From an uncultured Draconibacterium sp. (lineage in GTDB: Bacteria > Bacteroidota > Bacteroidia > Bacteroidales > Prolixibacteraceae), in the NCBI RefSeq assembly GCF_963676735.1, contig NZ_OY781464.1:4683001-4747000 (forward strand): DNA of 64,000 bases. Direction: 5' to 3'. The notes under the pieces are model-generated. The model was not told the DNA's origin and did no database searches. It saw nothing but the letters and a program-made list of their open reading frames with translations. Position numbers and translations under genes: made by a program. Numbering within the stretch: the stretch's first letter is position 1; every line of letters starts with the position of its first letter. Below, one piece after another: positions 24,430 through 33,246 of this stretch.

Positions 24430-25800
24430 ATGTTTCAAAAAGATACCTATGTTGAGCGACGGAAAATTCTAAAAGACAAGGTCGGGGCAGGCATAATTCT
24501 TTTGTTTGGCAACGATGAGTCGCCAATGAATTATACCGACAATACCTATCATTTCCGGCAAGACAGCACTTTTATGTATTATTTTGGAATCAACCATCCG
24601 GGATTGGCTGCGGTAATTGATATTGATAACAACAAGGAGATTATTTTTGGTGATGACTATACAATAGACGACATTGTTTGGATGGGGCCACAAGCTTCTA
24701 TTGCTGATAAAGCTGCACTGTGTGGCGTTAAAAAGGTAATGCCGGCAAAAGCACTTGGTTCTGCCCTGGATAAGCATAAAAAAGTTCATTTTCTTCCACT
24801 GTATCGTCCCGAAAATAAAATTAAGCTTTTTGAATTGCTAAATGTGCGACCGGCAGCGGTTTTAAGCAGCTATTCGCTTGATTTGGTTCAGGCCGTTGTA
24901 AGTCAGCGCGAAATTAAAAGCGATGAAGAGATTGAACAGCTGCACCAGGCAGTGAACGTGTCGGTTGATATGCATGTGGCTGCAATGAAATACATTCGTC
25001 CGGGAATGACAGAAGCTGAAGTTGCTGCTGAAATTCATAAAGTTGCTTTGGCTGCAGGTGGCAATATCTCGTTCCCCATCATCGCTACCATTAACGGTCA
25101 AACGTTGCATAATCACTACCATGGAAATACCATAAAAGATGGCGATTTGTTTCTGGTGGATGCCGGTTACGAAAATCAAATGTGTTATGCAGGAGATTTG
25201 TCGAGTACCATTCCGGTTAGCAAAAAGTTTAGTCCTGAGCAAAAAGATATCTATCAAATAACCCTTTCTGCTCATCAGGCAGCTATTGATGCGCTGGAGT
25301 TGGGCCAGTCCTTTAAAAATGCACACATGGCTGCATGTACAGCTATTTTTGATGGCTTAAAGGCTATGGGTTTTACAAAAGGCAGTACTTCTGATGCACT
25401 GGAAACTGGTGCACATGCCTTGTTTTTTCCGTGTGGTACGGGCCACATGATGGGACTTGATGTACACGATATGGAAGACCTGGGCGAGGTTTGGGTGGGG
25501 TACAATGGGCAGCCAAAAAGTACCCAGTTTGGATTAAAATCGTTGCGGCTGGCAAAACCGCTTTGCGCCGGCCATGTATTTACCATCGAGCCCGGAATTT
25601 ATTTCATTCCTGAATTAATTGATTTGTGGATGGGGCAAGGTAAATTTAGGGAGTTTATTAACTGGGACAAGGTGAACAGTTACCGTAACTTTGGCGGTAT
25701 ACGAAACGAAGAAGATTTTGTAATGACAGATAAAGGAGCCTGTTTGCTGGGTAAGCCAAAACCAAAATCTATTGATGAGGTGGAGGCGCTAAGAGGATAA
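24430..25800 (+). CDS. Xaa-Pro aminopeptidase (M24B, aminopeptidase P family)
   Basis: A 456-residue cytoplasmic metallopeptidase. An N-terminal creatinase-like domain (about 1-165) is followed by the pita-bread fold with all five metal ligands: Asp in LVDAGYEN, Asp in YAGDLSST, His in GTGHMMGLDVHD, Glu in FTIEPGIYF and Glu in GGIRNEEDFV. It removes N-terminal residues before proline, a natural partner to the S15 peptidase nearby. It diverges from GH92; the shared gap holds operator site B and a -7-like element facing this gene, although the 5' leader would be about 120 nt. Confidence 0.92.
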   Translation: MFQKDTYVERRKILKDKVGAGIILLFGNDESPMNYTDNTYHFRQDSTFMYYFGINHPGLAAVIDIDNNKEIIFGDDYTIDDIVWMGPQASIADKAALCGVKKVMPAKALGSALDKHKKVHFLPLYRPENKIKLFELLNVRPAAVLSSYSLDLVQAVVSQREIKSDEEIEQLHQAVNVSVDMHVAAMKYIRPGMTEAEVAAEIHKVALAAGGNISFPIIATINGQTLHNHYHGNTIKDGDLFLVDAGYENQMCYAGDLSSTIPVSKKFSPEQKDIYQITLSAHQAAIDALELGQSFKNAHMAACTAIFDGLKAMGFTKGSTSDALETGAHALFFPCGTGHMMGLDVHDMEDLGEVWVGYNGQPKSTQFGLKSLRLAKPLCAGHVFTIEPGIYFIPELIDLWMGQGKFREFINWDKVNSYRNFGGIRNEEDFVMTDKGACLLGKPKPKSIDEVEALRG

Positions 25801-25867
25801 AATATTGAAGCATAGGTGTTTCGTGTTAAGGATGTTGTGGCAAAGCATGAAACCGGGTTACTGAAGA

Positions 25868-25896
25868 TTGCAAAATCAATAAAAACTTTACTTTTG
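25868..25896 (+). promoter_or_regulatory. Bacteroidota promoter upstream of the membrane protein-pullulanase operon
   Basis: TTG (25868-25870), an 18-nt spacer and TACTTTTG (25889-25896) match the TTG-N18/19-TAnnTTTG consensus. The next ATG is at 25913, giving a very short leader. Confidence 0.6.
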
Positions 25897-25912
25897 CCTC
25901 AAATTAGAACTG

Positions 25913-26464
25913 ATGAAGAAGGGGATTATTCTTGCTTTTTTATGCTTTAACACCACGGTGTTGCTGGCTCAAAATGAAATAGGCCCCGAGGGGCACAAGT
26001 TGCTTTGGGTATTCTTATTTCTTGTGGCAGTGGTGGCAGTATTATTTTTCACCGGTCGTTCGGCATGGGCAAAGGGCAAAAAGAAAAAACGCAGGTCTTT
26101 TTTTTCCAACGAAAAAATAACTATTCAATTGGAGGCGGATGCTCGTTTTTATCCCGACAACCTGGTTTTAAAAATAAAAAATATTGGCACGGAGGCCATT
26201 GATATTGACCGGCCAATGCTGGTATTCGATAACTTTTGGGTAAAAAGAAAATTCAAAATAAAAGGCAAAGACAATTACAGTTTTTATCCCCTTTTTTTAG
26301 AGAGTGGTAACACTCATGAGCTAAACATCGATTTATACCGTTTTTATTCGCACGATAAATCGTTAAAAAAATTCCCGAAAGTAAAAATCTATATCAAAAA
26401 TGTAAACGGGAAGAAGCTGGGCAGCAAAGCTGTTTTTTTACGAAAAACTCTTGTTAAATTTTAA
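25913..26464 (+). CDS. Membrane-anchored protein of unknown function, coupled to pullulanase
   Basis: A 183-residue protein with a signal-like N-terminus (MKKGIILAFLCFNTTVLLAQ), a second hydrophobic segment (about 30-47), a very basic patch (KGKKKKRRS at about 54-62) and a C-terminal domain of about 115 residues with beta-strand character (ITIQLEADARFYPDNLVLKIKN). No family recognised. Topology suggests one membrane anchor with the basic C-terminal domain in the cytoplasm. Its stop overlaps the pullulanase ATG (TAATG), so the two are translated together and a link to alpha-glucan metabolism is likely but unproven. Confidence 0.72.
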   Translation: MKKGIILAFLCFNTTVLLAQNEIGPEGHKLLWVFLFLVAVVAVLFFTGRSAWAKGKKKKRRSFFSNEKITIQLEADARFYPDNLVLKIKNIGTEAIDIDRPMLVFDNFWVKRKFKIKGKDNYSFYPLFLESGNTHELNIDLYRFYSHDKSLKKFPKVKIYIKNVNGKKLGSKAVFLRKTLVKF

Positions 26465-28410
26465 TGCGTAACTGGAAATTCAACCATATCGATTTTTCTA
26501 CTTATCCCGGATATAAAGGAAAAGACCTGGGTGTATTTTGGTCGCCTGAAAAGACCACGGTAAAAATTTGGGCACCCACCGCTAATATTGTAGAGCTGCG
26601 CCTATATAAAGATGGTGTGCGTGGAGATGCCTACTATAAAACCAACCTTCAAAAAAAGGAAGATGGGATATGGGCAACAGTGCTTACCGGGGATTACGAC
26701 GGAAAATTTTATACGTTTCGGGTAAACGATGGTGAATGGCTGGAAGAGGTGCCCGGAATTTACGCTCGCTGTGTTGGCGCCAATGGTTTACGCGGAATGA
26801 TTTATAATCCCAATTCTACAAATCCTGAAAACTGGGTGTACGACAATGGGCCGAGGTTTAAAAGCTTTACCGATGCTGTAATTTACGAAACTCATGTGCG
26901 CGATTTTTCTATCGCCGAAAATTCGGGAATTAGCAACAAAGGCAAGTTTCTGGGGTTTACCGAAGAAGGAACAAAGTCGCCTGAGGGATTAAAAACAGGT
27001 CTCGACCATCTAAAAGAGCTTGGAATTACCCATGTGCATTTATTGCCCGTAAACGATTTTGTTACCGTTGATGAAGAAAAGCCATTTGAAAAATACAACT
27101 GGGGTTACGACCCAATGCATTATAATGCTTTGGAAGGGTCGTTTGCAACCGATGCAAGCGATGGGCGTAAACGAATAGCAGAGTTTAAACAGTTAGTTAA
27201 AGCCTTGCATAGTAATGGAATAGGCGTAATTATGGATGTGGTTTTTAATCACACCTATTATGCAAAAGAGTCGGTTTTTAACCAGGTGGTTCCCGGGTAT
27301 TTTTACCGCCAAAAAGAAGATGGATCGTTTGCCAATGCCTCAGGGTGTGGCAACGAGCTGGCATCGGAGCGCGAAATGGTTCGAAAATATATTATCGATT
27401 CGTTAAAATACTGGGTGGAAGAATTTCATGTGGATGGTTTCCGTTTCGACCTGATGGGGATTCATGATATAAAAACCATGCAAGACATACGGGTGGCCTT
27501 GAATGAAATTGATAAGGGCCTGTTTGTTTATGGCGAAGGTTGGGCAGCCGACCAGAGTCCAATGCCCGAAGAGTTACGGGCAGTAAAACGAAATACGTCC
27601 GAATTAAAAGGTATTGCAAGCTTTAACGATGATTTCAGAGATGCTTTAAAAGGAAACCATGGAGATAAAAAATCGAAGGGTTTTGTAAGTGGACTCGGCT
27701 TGCGAGAGGAAGCAATAAAGTTTGGAATTACCGCTGCTGTTCATCACCCGGAAGTAAACTACGGTTATATTGATTCAGTGCATTCGGCATGGGCTGCCGA
27801 ACCAGACCAATGTATAAACTATGTGTCGTGCCACGATAATTATACGCTTTGGGATAAATTAAAACAAAGCTTGCCAAAAGCCGGCAACGAGGAACTGCGT
27901 AAACGTGTAAAACTGGCAGCAGCGTTGATTTTAACCTCTCAGGGGGTGCCGCTTTTACATGCAGGTGTAGATTTTTGCCGAACAAAAGGAGGGAATGGAA
28001 ATTCCTATAAATCACCCGACTCGGTAAACCAGATAGACTGGAGCCGAAAGAATGAGTTTATCGACGTTTTTGAATATTTTCAAAAGCTTATTCAGCTAAG
28101 GAAAAATCATCCGGCCTTTCGCTTACCTCGGGCCGAGTTAATTCGCAGAGACCTGCGTTTTTGTGCCGAGTATAAAATTGGAGTTGTATCGTATTGCCTT
28201 GATGGCAGCGCAGTAAACGACAGCTGGAAAAAAATGTTTTTGCTTTTTAATGGAAACACCGAAACCGCTGAGCTTCCATTGCCTGAAGGCCAGTTTAAAG
28301 TGGTGGTTAATGCCAACATGATTGACGAAGATGGTTTGGAGGTGGTTGAAGCGTTTGTTTCTGTTGATCCTATTTCTTTTAAAATGCTTGTTCAGGCAGA
28401 AAAGGGATGA
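26464..28410 (+). CDS. pulA: Type I pullulanase
   Basis: A 648-residue GH13 debranching enzyme with no signal peptide, so it acts on internal glycogen. An N-terminal CBM48-like domain (about 15-100, VFWSPEKTTVKIWAPTA) is followed by the YNWGYDP signature of type I pullulanases. The four GH13 regions are DVVFNHT, DGFRFDLMGIHD (nucleophile Asp), VYGEGW (acid/base Glu) and VSCHDNYTLWD (third Asp). It hydrolyses alpha-1,6 branch points. Its 3' end overlaps the convergent gene ending at 28392 by 19 bp. Confidence 0.93.
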   Translation: MRNWKFNHIDFSTYPGYKGKDLGVFWSPEKTTVKIWAPTANIVELRLYKDGVRGDAYYKTNLQKKEDGIWATVLTGDYDGKFYTFRVNDGEWLEEVPGIYARCVGANGLRGMIYNPNSTNPENWVYDNGPRFKSFTDAVIYETHVRDFSIAENSGISNKGKFLGFTEEGTKSPEGLKTGLDHLKELGITHVHLLPVNDFVTVDEEKPFEKYNWGYDPMHYNALEGSFATDASDGRKRIAEFKQLVKALHSNGIGVIMDVVFNHTYYAKESVFNQVVPGYFYRQKEDGSFANASGCGNELASEREMVRKYIIDSLKYWVEEFHVDGFRFDLMGIHDIKTMQDIRVALNEIDKGLFVYGEGWAADQSPMPEELRAVKRNTSELKGIASFNDDFRDALKGNHGDKKSKGFVSGLGLREEAIKFGITAAVHHPEVNYGYIDSVHSAWAAEPDQCINYVSCHDNYTLWDKLKQSLPKAGNEELRKRVKLAAALILTSQGVPLLHAGVDFCRTKGGNGNSYKSPDSVNQIDWSRKNEFIDVFEYFQKLIQLRKNHPAFRLPRAELIRRDLRFCAEYKIGVVSYCLDGSAVNDSWKKMFLLFNGNTETAELPLPEGQFKVVVNANMIDEDGLEVVEAFVSVDPISFKMLVQAEKG

Positions 28411-28904
28411 ATATTTCGTGAAAAATAAGCGGAAAAGCCTAAAAGCGAATAGGCTGATTTACGGAAAGGTTCTTTTAAAAACAAACTATCGTAAATACGT
28501 TTGGGCTGGCTTTCTTCAACATCCCGAACAAAAGGCTCAAATGTTGCCTCATTCAGAATCAGGTGGTCGACCTGCTCAAAATCATTGGGTTGCATCGAAA
28601 ACAACTCGCCAACTGCAATAATTTTTTTACCAGCTAACTTGCATTTTTCAATCAGTTGTTTTGTCGATCTAAGTTGGTTCAAATCTGCTCTAATCAATAC
28701 ATAATCTGCCCAGTCAATAGATTTTACATCCATTTTCTGATGATTTAAATCAAGTAGCTTTCTTTCCCAGGTAATGGGTAGCTGAATAGCAACTTCGATT
28801 AAAGCTTTTGTTTCTTCATTATTACGGCTAAATCTATTTTGGAAAAAGGCATTAATTCCCTTGGCTTCCTTCTCTTTTTTCGGATAAATAATTAAAATTT
28901 TCAT
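28392..28904 (-). CDS. Stand-alone B12-binding-like domain protein (truncated radical-SAM relative?)
   Basis: A 170-residue protein resembling only the N-terminal domain of B12-binding radical SAM enzymes of the DUF4070 type. It has KILIIYPKKEKEAKG at the start, ITWERKLLDLN, a WADYVLIRADLNQLRSTKQ segment (about 65-83), AGKKIIAVGELFSMQPNDFEQVDHLILNE and ends near EESQPKRIYDS plus a short tail. Full-length relatives continue into a CxxxCxxC radical-SAM core, which is absent here. No DxHxxG cobalamin motif is visible. It may be a remnant or an independent Rossmann-like protein. It overlaps the pullulanase gene end by 19 bp. Confidence 0.65.
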   Translation of the reverse strand: MKILIIYPKKEKEAKGINAFFQNRFSRNNEETKALIEVAIQLPITWERKLLDLNHQKMDVKSIDWADYVLIRADLNQLRSTKQLIEKCKLAGKKIIAVGELFSMQPNDFEQVDHLILNEATFEPFVRDVEESQPKRIYDSLFLKEPFRKSAYSLLGFSAYFSRNIHPFSA

Positions 28905-29183
28905 GGCAATAAAACTTTAGTGTTTTCTCTGTTTTCAAATAAACGAGCAATTTGTTCGAAAAAAAAGTTTTTGGGATTTTTTGGATAAGAAAGTGATTAT
29001 TAACGGCAATTTGGGATTAATGCCATTTGTTAGGGGTAAATGTCATTTTTCCCAAAACCTCATTAATCTATGCATTGGTTTGCTTTTTTTTGATTATCAA
29101 TGCTTTTATTCTATTTCTTGCTACCGATTTAACGCAGAGTCATTCAACAACCGTTTAGGGGGAAAATGCAGAACTTTGGTTAA
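28905..29183. other. Intergenic region, nothing recognised
   Basis: About 280 bp between two minus-strand genes. It presumably carries the promoter of the B12-domain gene. No convincing small reading frame, RNA gene or hairpin terminator was seen. Confidence 0.5.
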
Positions 29184-30032
29184 TTAGTTTGATTTTAACG
29201 CTTCTTTAAGTTTAATTACATACTGACGCGAGACCGGAATTTCTTGTGGATAATCAAAAAGGCTCAGGTTTAGCCCGTCGGTACCCCGCGAAACTTTTTT
29301 AATGTAGTTTTTATTTACCATGCACGACCGATGGCAACGAATAATTTCGGGATAGTTTTTTAGCAGGCTTTCGGTTGATTTCATGGTGTTGCGAATTAGT
29401 TTCTTTTTCACTTCTTCGTTTTGTTTGTAAATCACCTCAATGTAATTATTGGCTGATTTTATGAGTATTACCTGTTCGAGAAAAAGGGTAAAATATTCAG
29501 TTTTATTTTCCGATTCGAATTCAATTTCAGCGGGTACTTCAACCGGTTCTGTTGCGTTGGGCTCGTTATTGGCGGTTTCCAATTGCTGTACCTTCTTTTT
29601 CAACAGGTAAAACTGGTTAGTAAGAACAACAACTGCGGCTGCTGTAATTGAAATAATTACAATGTTTATCACAATCGGAAAGGTCATTGGTATTCGTCCA
29701 ACGTAGCGGGCAAAAAACGAAAACGCAACCGAGTTAAAAATTACAAATATCAAATCGATAATAATTTCTTTTTTAATGGTCCAGCGCTCTTCAGAAAAAG
29801 CACGGGTAAAAATCGATGGAATTACTAAACGAGAGATACAAAGCAGCACCAGTGTAATGGCACCAAAAGTGGCTAAAATTATAAGTCGGTTATTAAAATC
29901 CGGATTTTGTACTTCGAAGGGCTGAAAGAACAATAAAAAAAGAAATATTCCCAGGCTAACAGACGAAATGGAGCGTGTGTTAACTTTAAGATTATCGTTA
30001 AACGGATATTTCTTGTTTAGCGAGTTGAGCAT
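29184..30032 (-). CDS. Membrane-anchored LytTR transcriptional regulator (4 TM)
   Basis: A 282-residue protein. Four hydrophobic segments (about 25-41, 50-70, 90-108 and 117-139) lead through a coiled-coil linker (about 142-160, YLLKKKVQQLETANNE) into a C-terminal LytTR DNA-binding domain (about 180-280, with IKSANNYIEVIYKQNEE, IIRCHRSCMVNKNYI and IPVSRQYV). There is no receiver domain, so it is a one-component regulator that senses a membrane or envelope signal. The gene is 21 bp downstream of alanine dehydrogenase on the same strand. Confidence 0.88.
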   Translation of the reverse strand: MLNSLNKKYPFNDNLKVNTRSISSVSLGIFLFLLFFQPFEVQNPDFNNRLIILATFGAITLVLLCISRLVIPSIFTRAFSEERWTIKKEIIIDLIFVIFNSVAFSFFARYVGRIPMTFPIVINIVIISITAAAVVVLTNQFYLLKKKVQQLETANNEPNATEPVEVPAEIEFESENKTEYFTLFLEQVILIKSANNYIEVIYKQNEEVKKKLIRNTMKSTESLLKNYPEIIRCHRSCMVNKNYIKKVSRGTDGLNLSLFDYPQEIPVSRQYVIKLKEALKSN

Positions 30033-30053
30033 AACTGTTGTTTGCTTAATGGT

Positions 30054-31265
30054 TTAAAAAACAGCGAGCAACAAATCAATGTCTTTAGCCGGAATATTAA
30101 ACATGCGCCCCACATCGGGGTTGGTAAGTATACCATGGTAAAGGTAAACCCCTTTTCGAAATCCTTTCGATCTTTTTATGTAATTGTCAACACCTCCATT
30201 ATCGCCAATAGCCAACAAAATAGGAATAAGAATATTGCTTAAAGAAATGGAAGCAGTGCGTGCTACCATTGCCGGAGTGTTTGGAACACAGTAATGTACC
30301 ACTCCGTGTTTGGTATATGATGGATTGTTAAAATCGGTGCATTTCGATGTTTCGAAACAACCGCCTTGGCTAATATTTAAATCAATAATTACCGAACCTT
30401 CTTTCATTTGTTTCACCAAATCTTCTGAAACTTTAAACTTTGGAGGCGTGTTAAACGAGGTGGCTCCAATTACCGCATCGGCAGATATAAGCGCTTTGCG
30501 CAGTACTTTGGGGTAAAATACCGAAGTAAAAATGCGTCGGCCAAGTTTCTCTTCCAGCTTGCTAAGCTCGTAAACTGATGTATCAAAAACTTTCACAAAA
30601 ATACCTAAGCCGAGGGCGGCCCGAGCAGCATATTCTGCAGCGGTACTGGTGCCGATAATAACCAGCTCGGCCGGAGTAACGCCGGTAACCTCTCCAAAAA
30701 GTACGCCTTTACCATTACGAGAATTGCTCAGGTATTCGCTGGCGATTGTAATTGAGGTAACCCCTGCAATTTGGCTCATCTGGTGCACAAACGGCAAAAA
30801 TCCATCTTCGTTTTCAAGGTATTCAAATGCAATTGTGGTTACCTTTTTTTGCATCATTTTCTGAATCGATTCATTGCAATGTGCCTGAATCTGCATGTTT
30901 GATATGATAACCTGATTACCGCGCAAGGCATCAATTTCGTCGCAACTAAAAGGGGCAACGCGCAAAATAATGTCGCACTGAAAAGTCTCTTCCTTGGTTT
31001 CAACAATAGTGGCACCTGCCTTTTGGTAGTCTTCGTTAGAGTAACTGGCTGATTTTCCGGCATCGCGCTCAATCAGAATCTCGTGCCCATACGAAACCAG
31101 TAAATCAACAGCTTGTGGTGTTAAGGGTACACGGTATTCAACTTTGGAGTAGTCTGATGGGATACCAATTTTTATTTTTTGCCCTTTCTTCTTCACCTCC
31201 AGCATTTCTTCTTTTGGCAGAAGCATGGTTTTTGGTACCGATAACTTTTCTTTTGCTTTTTCCAT
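30054..31265 (-). CDS. ald: Alanine dehydrogenase
   Basis: A 403-residue enzyme of the alanine dehydrogenase/PNT family. KIGIPSDYSKVEYRVPLTPQAV gives the N-terminal catalytic half, HQMSQIAG and the Rossmann segment VIIGTSTAAEYAARAALGLG (about 205-225) the NAD site, and DLNISQGGCFETSK a late conserved block. It reversibly deaminates L-alanine to pyruvate and ammonia with NAD. Residues 1-30 form a charged extension before the domain. It lies between tsaE and the membrane LytTR gene on the same strand. Confidence 0.88.
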   Translation of the reverse strand: MEKAKEKLSVPKTMLLPKEEMLEVKKKGQKIKIGIPSDYSKVEYRVPLTPQAVDLLVSYGHEILIERDAGKSASYSNEDYQKAGATIVETKEETFQCDIILRVAPFSCDEIDALRGNQVIISNMQIQAHCNESIQKMMQKKVTTIAFEYLENEDGFLPFVHQMSQIAGVTSITIASEYLSNSRNGKGVLFGEVTGVTPAELVIIGTSTAAEYAARAALGLGIFVKVFDTSVYELSKLEEKLGRRIFTSVFYPKVLRKALISADAVIGATSFNTPPKFKVSEDLVKQMKEGSVIIDLNISQGGCFETSKCTDFNNPSYTKHGVVHYCVPNTPAMVARTASISLSNILIPILLAIGDNGGVDNYIKRSKGFRKGVYLYHGILTNPDVGRMFNIPAKDIDLLLAVF

Positions 31266-31382
31266 AGTTGAAAATAATGAATTATTCTGATGAATTCAAC
31301 AGTAGCAATTTACAAGCAAAAGGGGAGTTTTCAAAGAAAATTAATTTGTAAGTAGGCAATTGCAGCGTGTGCGTTTGTAAAA

Positions 31383-31805
31383 TTATATTTCGCGGGCTGT
31401 AATTGTACGTGTTTCGTCGTCGTGAACCTCGATTTTTACCTCAACCATTTTTTCCGGAAGAAGCGATTCAATCATTTCGGGCCACTCAATAAGGCAGTAA
31501 CTTCCGCTGTAAATATAGTCTTCGTAGCCCAGGTCGAAAGCTTCTTCGATATCTTTAATCCGATAGAAATCAAAATGAAAAATAGATTCGAATTCAGCAG
31601 TGTTGTACTCATTAATTAAGGCAAAGGTGGGGCTGGTAACATTATCGGTGGAGCCCAGTGCACGGCAAATAGATTGAATAAAGGTGGTTTTGCCTGCACC
31701 CATTTTACCATAAAATGCAAAAATCCTGTCGTTTTTAAATGTTGCAATCAGCTCTTCGGCAGCAACATGGAGATCGGCAAGCGAATTTATTATTTTTGAA
31801 TACAT
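31383..31805 (-). CDS. tsaE: TsaE, tRNA t6A synthesis ATPase
   Basis: A 140-residue P-loop ATPase. Walker A GKMGAGKT lies at 33-40, followed by NVTSPTFALINEY and HFDFYRI (about 72-80), both TsaE hallmarks, and ends with CLIEWPEMI. TsaE energises the TsaB-TsaC-TsaD system that makes threonylcarbamoyladenosine on ANN-decoding tRNAs. It lies 117 bp upstream of alanine dehydrogenase on the same strand. Confidence 0.95.
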   Translation of the reverse strand: MYSKIINSLADLHVAAEELIATFKNDRIFAFYGKMGAGKTTFIQSICRALGSTDNVTSPTFALINEYNTAEFESIFHFDFYRIKDIEEAFDLGYEDYIYSGSYCLIEWPEMIESLLPEKMVEVKIEVHDDETRTITAREI

Positions 31806-31960
31806 ATAAAGCTACAATTTTTGCAATTATACAAAAAGCGCTACATATTTTGAGGTGTTGAGTGTAAAATGCGATAAAAATCAGGGAAATGCATGCCCTT
31901 AACAGGATTGTTTCTCAGCAAAATGTTTTAATTTTGGCAAAAATCGTAAATTAATTCGAA

Positions 31961-31991
31961 TTTGAAACAAGCTTTGCTCTGGTATACTTTG
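31961..31991 (+). promoter_or_regulatory. Promoter of gcvH
   Basis: TTTG (31961-31964), an 18-nt spacer and TATACTTTG (31983-31991) resemble the Bacteroidota -33/-7 pair, although the -7 has one extra base relative to TAnnTTTG. It lies 60 bp before the gcvH ATG. Confidence 0.45.
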
Positions 31992-32050
31992 AAATAACAA
32001 CGCAAAGCTGTTTGCATTAAACATCAGTTAAATAATTTAAAACAAATAAT

Positions 32051-32431
32051 ATGAATATTCCTGCTGATTTGAAATATACGCAAGACCATGAATGGGTGCG
32101 CGTAGAAGGCGACATGGCTATTGTAGGTGTTACTGATTTTGCACAAGGAGAGTTGGGCGATGTTGTGTTTGTTGAAATTGAAACTGAAGGAGAAACTTTA
32201 GACAAAGGTGAAACCTTCGGAACGGTTGAGGCTGTAAAAACGGTTTCTGACTTGTTTATGCCTGTTGGCGGAGAAGTGGCTGAGTTTAATGAAGCTTTAG
32301 CCGATGATCCTGAATTGGTTAACAAAGATCCTTATGGCGAAGGATGGATGGTGAAAGTTAAAATGAGCGATACAGCAGAGCTGAATGATTTGATGGATGC
32401 AGATGCTTATAAGGCAATGATTGAAGCGTAA
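32051..32431 (+). CDS. gcvH: Glycine cleavage system H protein
   Basis: A 126-residue lipoyl carrier. The lipoylated lysine is K63 in TVEAVKTVSDL, and the family opening YTQDHEWVRVEGD and the GEGWMVKVK end are present. It shuttles the aminomethyl group between the P, T and L proteins of the glycine cleavage complex in the cytoplasm. The other gcv genes are not in the window. A terminator follows 22 bp after the stop, so the gene is monocistronic. Confidence 0.96.
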   Translation: MNIPADLKYTQDHEWVRVEGDMAIVGVTDFAQGELGDVVFVEIETEGETLDKGETFGTVEAVKTVSDLFMPVGGEVAEFNEALADDPELVNKDPYGEGWMVKVKMSDTAELNDLMDADAYKAMIEA

Positions 32432-32453
32432 AGTAGTATTGAAAAGTATATGG

Positions 32454-32484
32454 AAGGCATTCGGAATTTCGGATGCCTTTTTTT
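32454..32484 (+). terminator. Intrinsic terminator after gcvH
   Basis: AAGGCATTCG (32454-32463) pairs with CGGATGCCTT (32470-32479) with one T-G wobble, followed by seven T. Confidence 0.85.
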
Positions 32485-32655
32485 GTAGCTGAAATTTCGG
32501 CTTTTTATGAAATTGCAGGGGCGTCTTACAAAAACCTTAAGGCGCCCTACCTTGCTTTCAGGTGTTGTTGCCTTATGGTTAAGGCAAGTAGCGCATTTAA
32601 ATTTTTAATTTAATAAAGTATTTGTTTAGTTTGAAGAAAACTAAAATTATTACCT

Positions 32656-33189
32656 ATGAATACTTTGTTACTTGGATTTATCGGACCGCAAGAAATAATC
32701 GTTTTCCTTTTTATTATTTTAATTCCGGGTGCACTGTTTGGTGTGCTGGTAATTGTTCTGATCAGGTACCTGATACAAAAACGTAAGGCAACTCAAAACG
32801 CGGTACACCCAACAGCAAATAATCAGCAGGAGTCTATAATTCTTACAGAAAACATAAAGGAGTATTATCCGGTGAAAGAAGGGAATAGAATTACGCTTAT
32901 TCGTTTTGATGAAATTGTGGATTTGTCGGCAGGAAATAATTATGTTTTTCTTACTGATCTTAGTGGAAGAGAATATGTGCTTGACAGTACTTTGTCTGAA
33001 TTGGAGCAAAAATTTCCGAAAGAATTTATTCGTATCCATAAATCAACAGTGGTAAATAAACTATTAATTCATGAGGTTAAGAAACTGGGAAACGGCAGGT
33101 TTGACTTGGTAATGAAGTGTGAAAAGGAAAGAGTCGTGTCGTGCAGTAAGAGTTACAATGATAAAATCCGGGATTTAATTCACTTTTAA
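32656..33189 (+). CDS. Single-helix membrane-anchored LytTR regulator
   Basis: A 177-residue protein with one long hydrophobic stretch (about 12-41, possibly a tight hairpin) and a C-terminal LytTR domain (about 75-177, with LSAGNNYVFLTDLSGREYVLDSTL, FIRIHKSTVVNKLLI and SCSKSYNDKI). There is no receiver domain. Like the four-helix regulator at 29184-30032, it is a likely one-component membrane sensor-regulator. The target is unknown. It ends in a long perfect hairpin shared with the convergent nrdJ gene. Confidence 0.82.
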   Translation: MNTLLLGFIGPQEIIVFLFIILIPGALFGVLVIVLIRYLIQKRKATQNAVHPTANNQQESIILTENIKEYYPVKEGNRITLIRFDEIVDLSAGNNYVFLTDLSGREYVLDSTLSELEQKFPKEFIRIHKSTVVNKLLIHEVKKLGNGRFDLVMKCEKERVVSCSKSYNDKIRDLIHF

Positions 33190-33238
33190 ACAGATACAAA
33201 AAAACCGGAAATTTGATTTCCGGTTTTTTTGTATCTGT
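33190..33238. terminator. Perfect 23-bp bidirectional hairpin terminator
   Basis: The left arm 33190-33212 and right arm 33216-33238 are exact reverse complements around a 3-nt loop. They contain the core ACCGGAAAT/ATTTCCGGT and an internal 7-base A tract opposite a 7-base T tract. It separates the convergent LytTR and nrdJ genes. Confidence 0.88.
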
Positions 33239-33246
33239 ATGGTTGG

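Noticed and set aside
28981..29187. Plus-strand open frame of 68 codons in the gap before the LytTR gene
   Set aside because: No signal, domain or promoter and atypical composition; likely chance.
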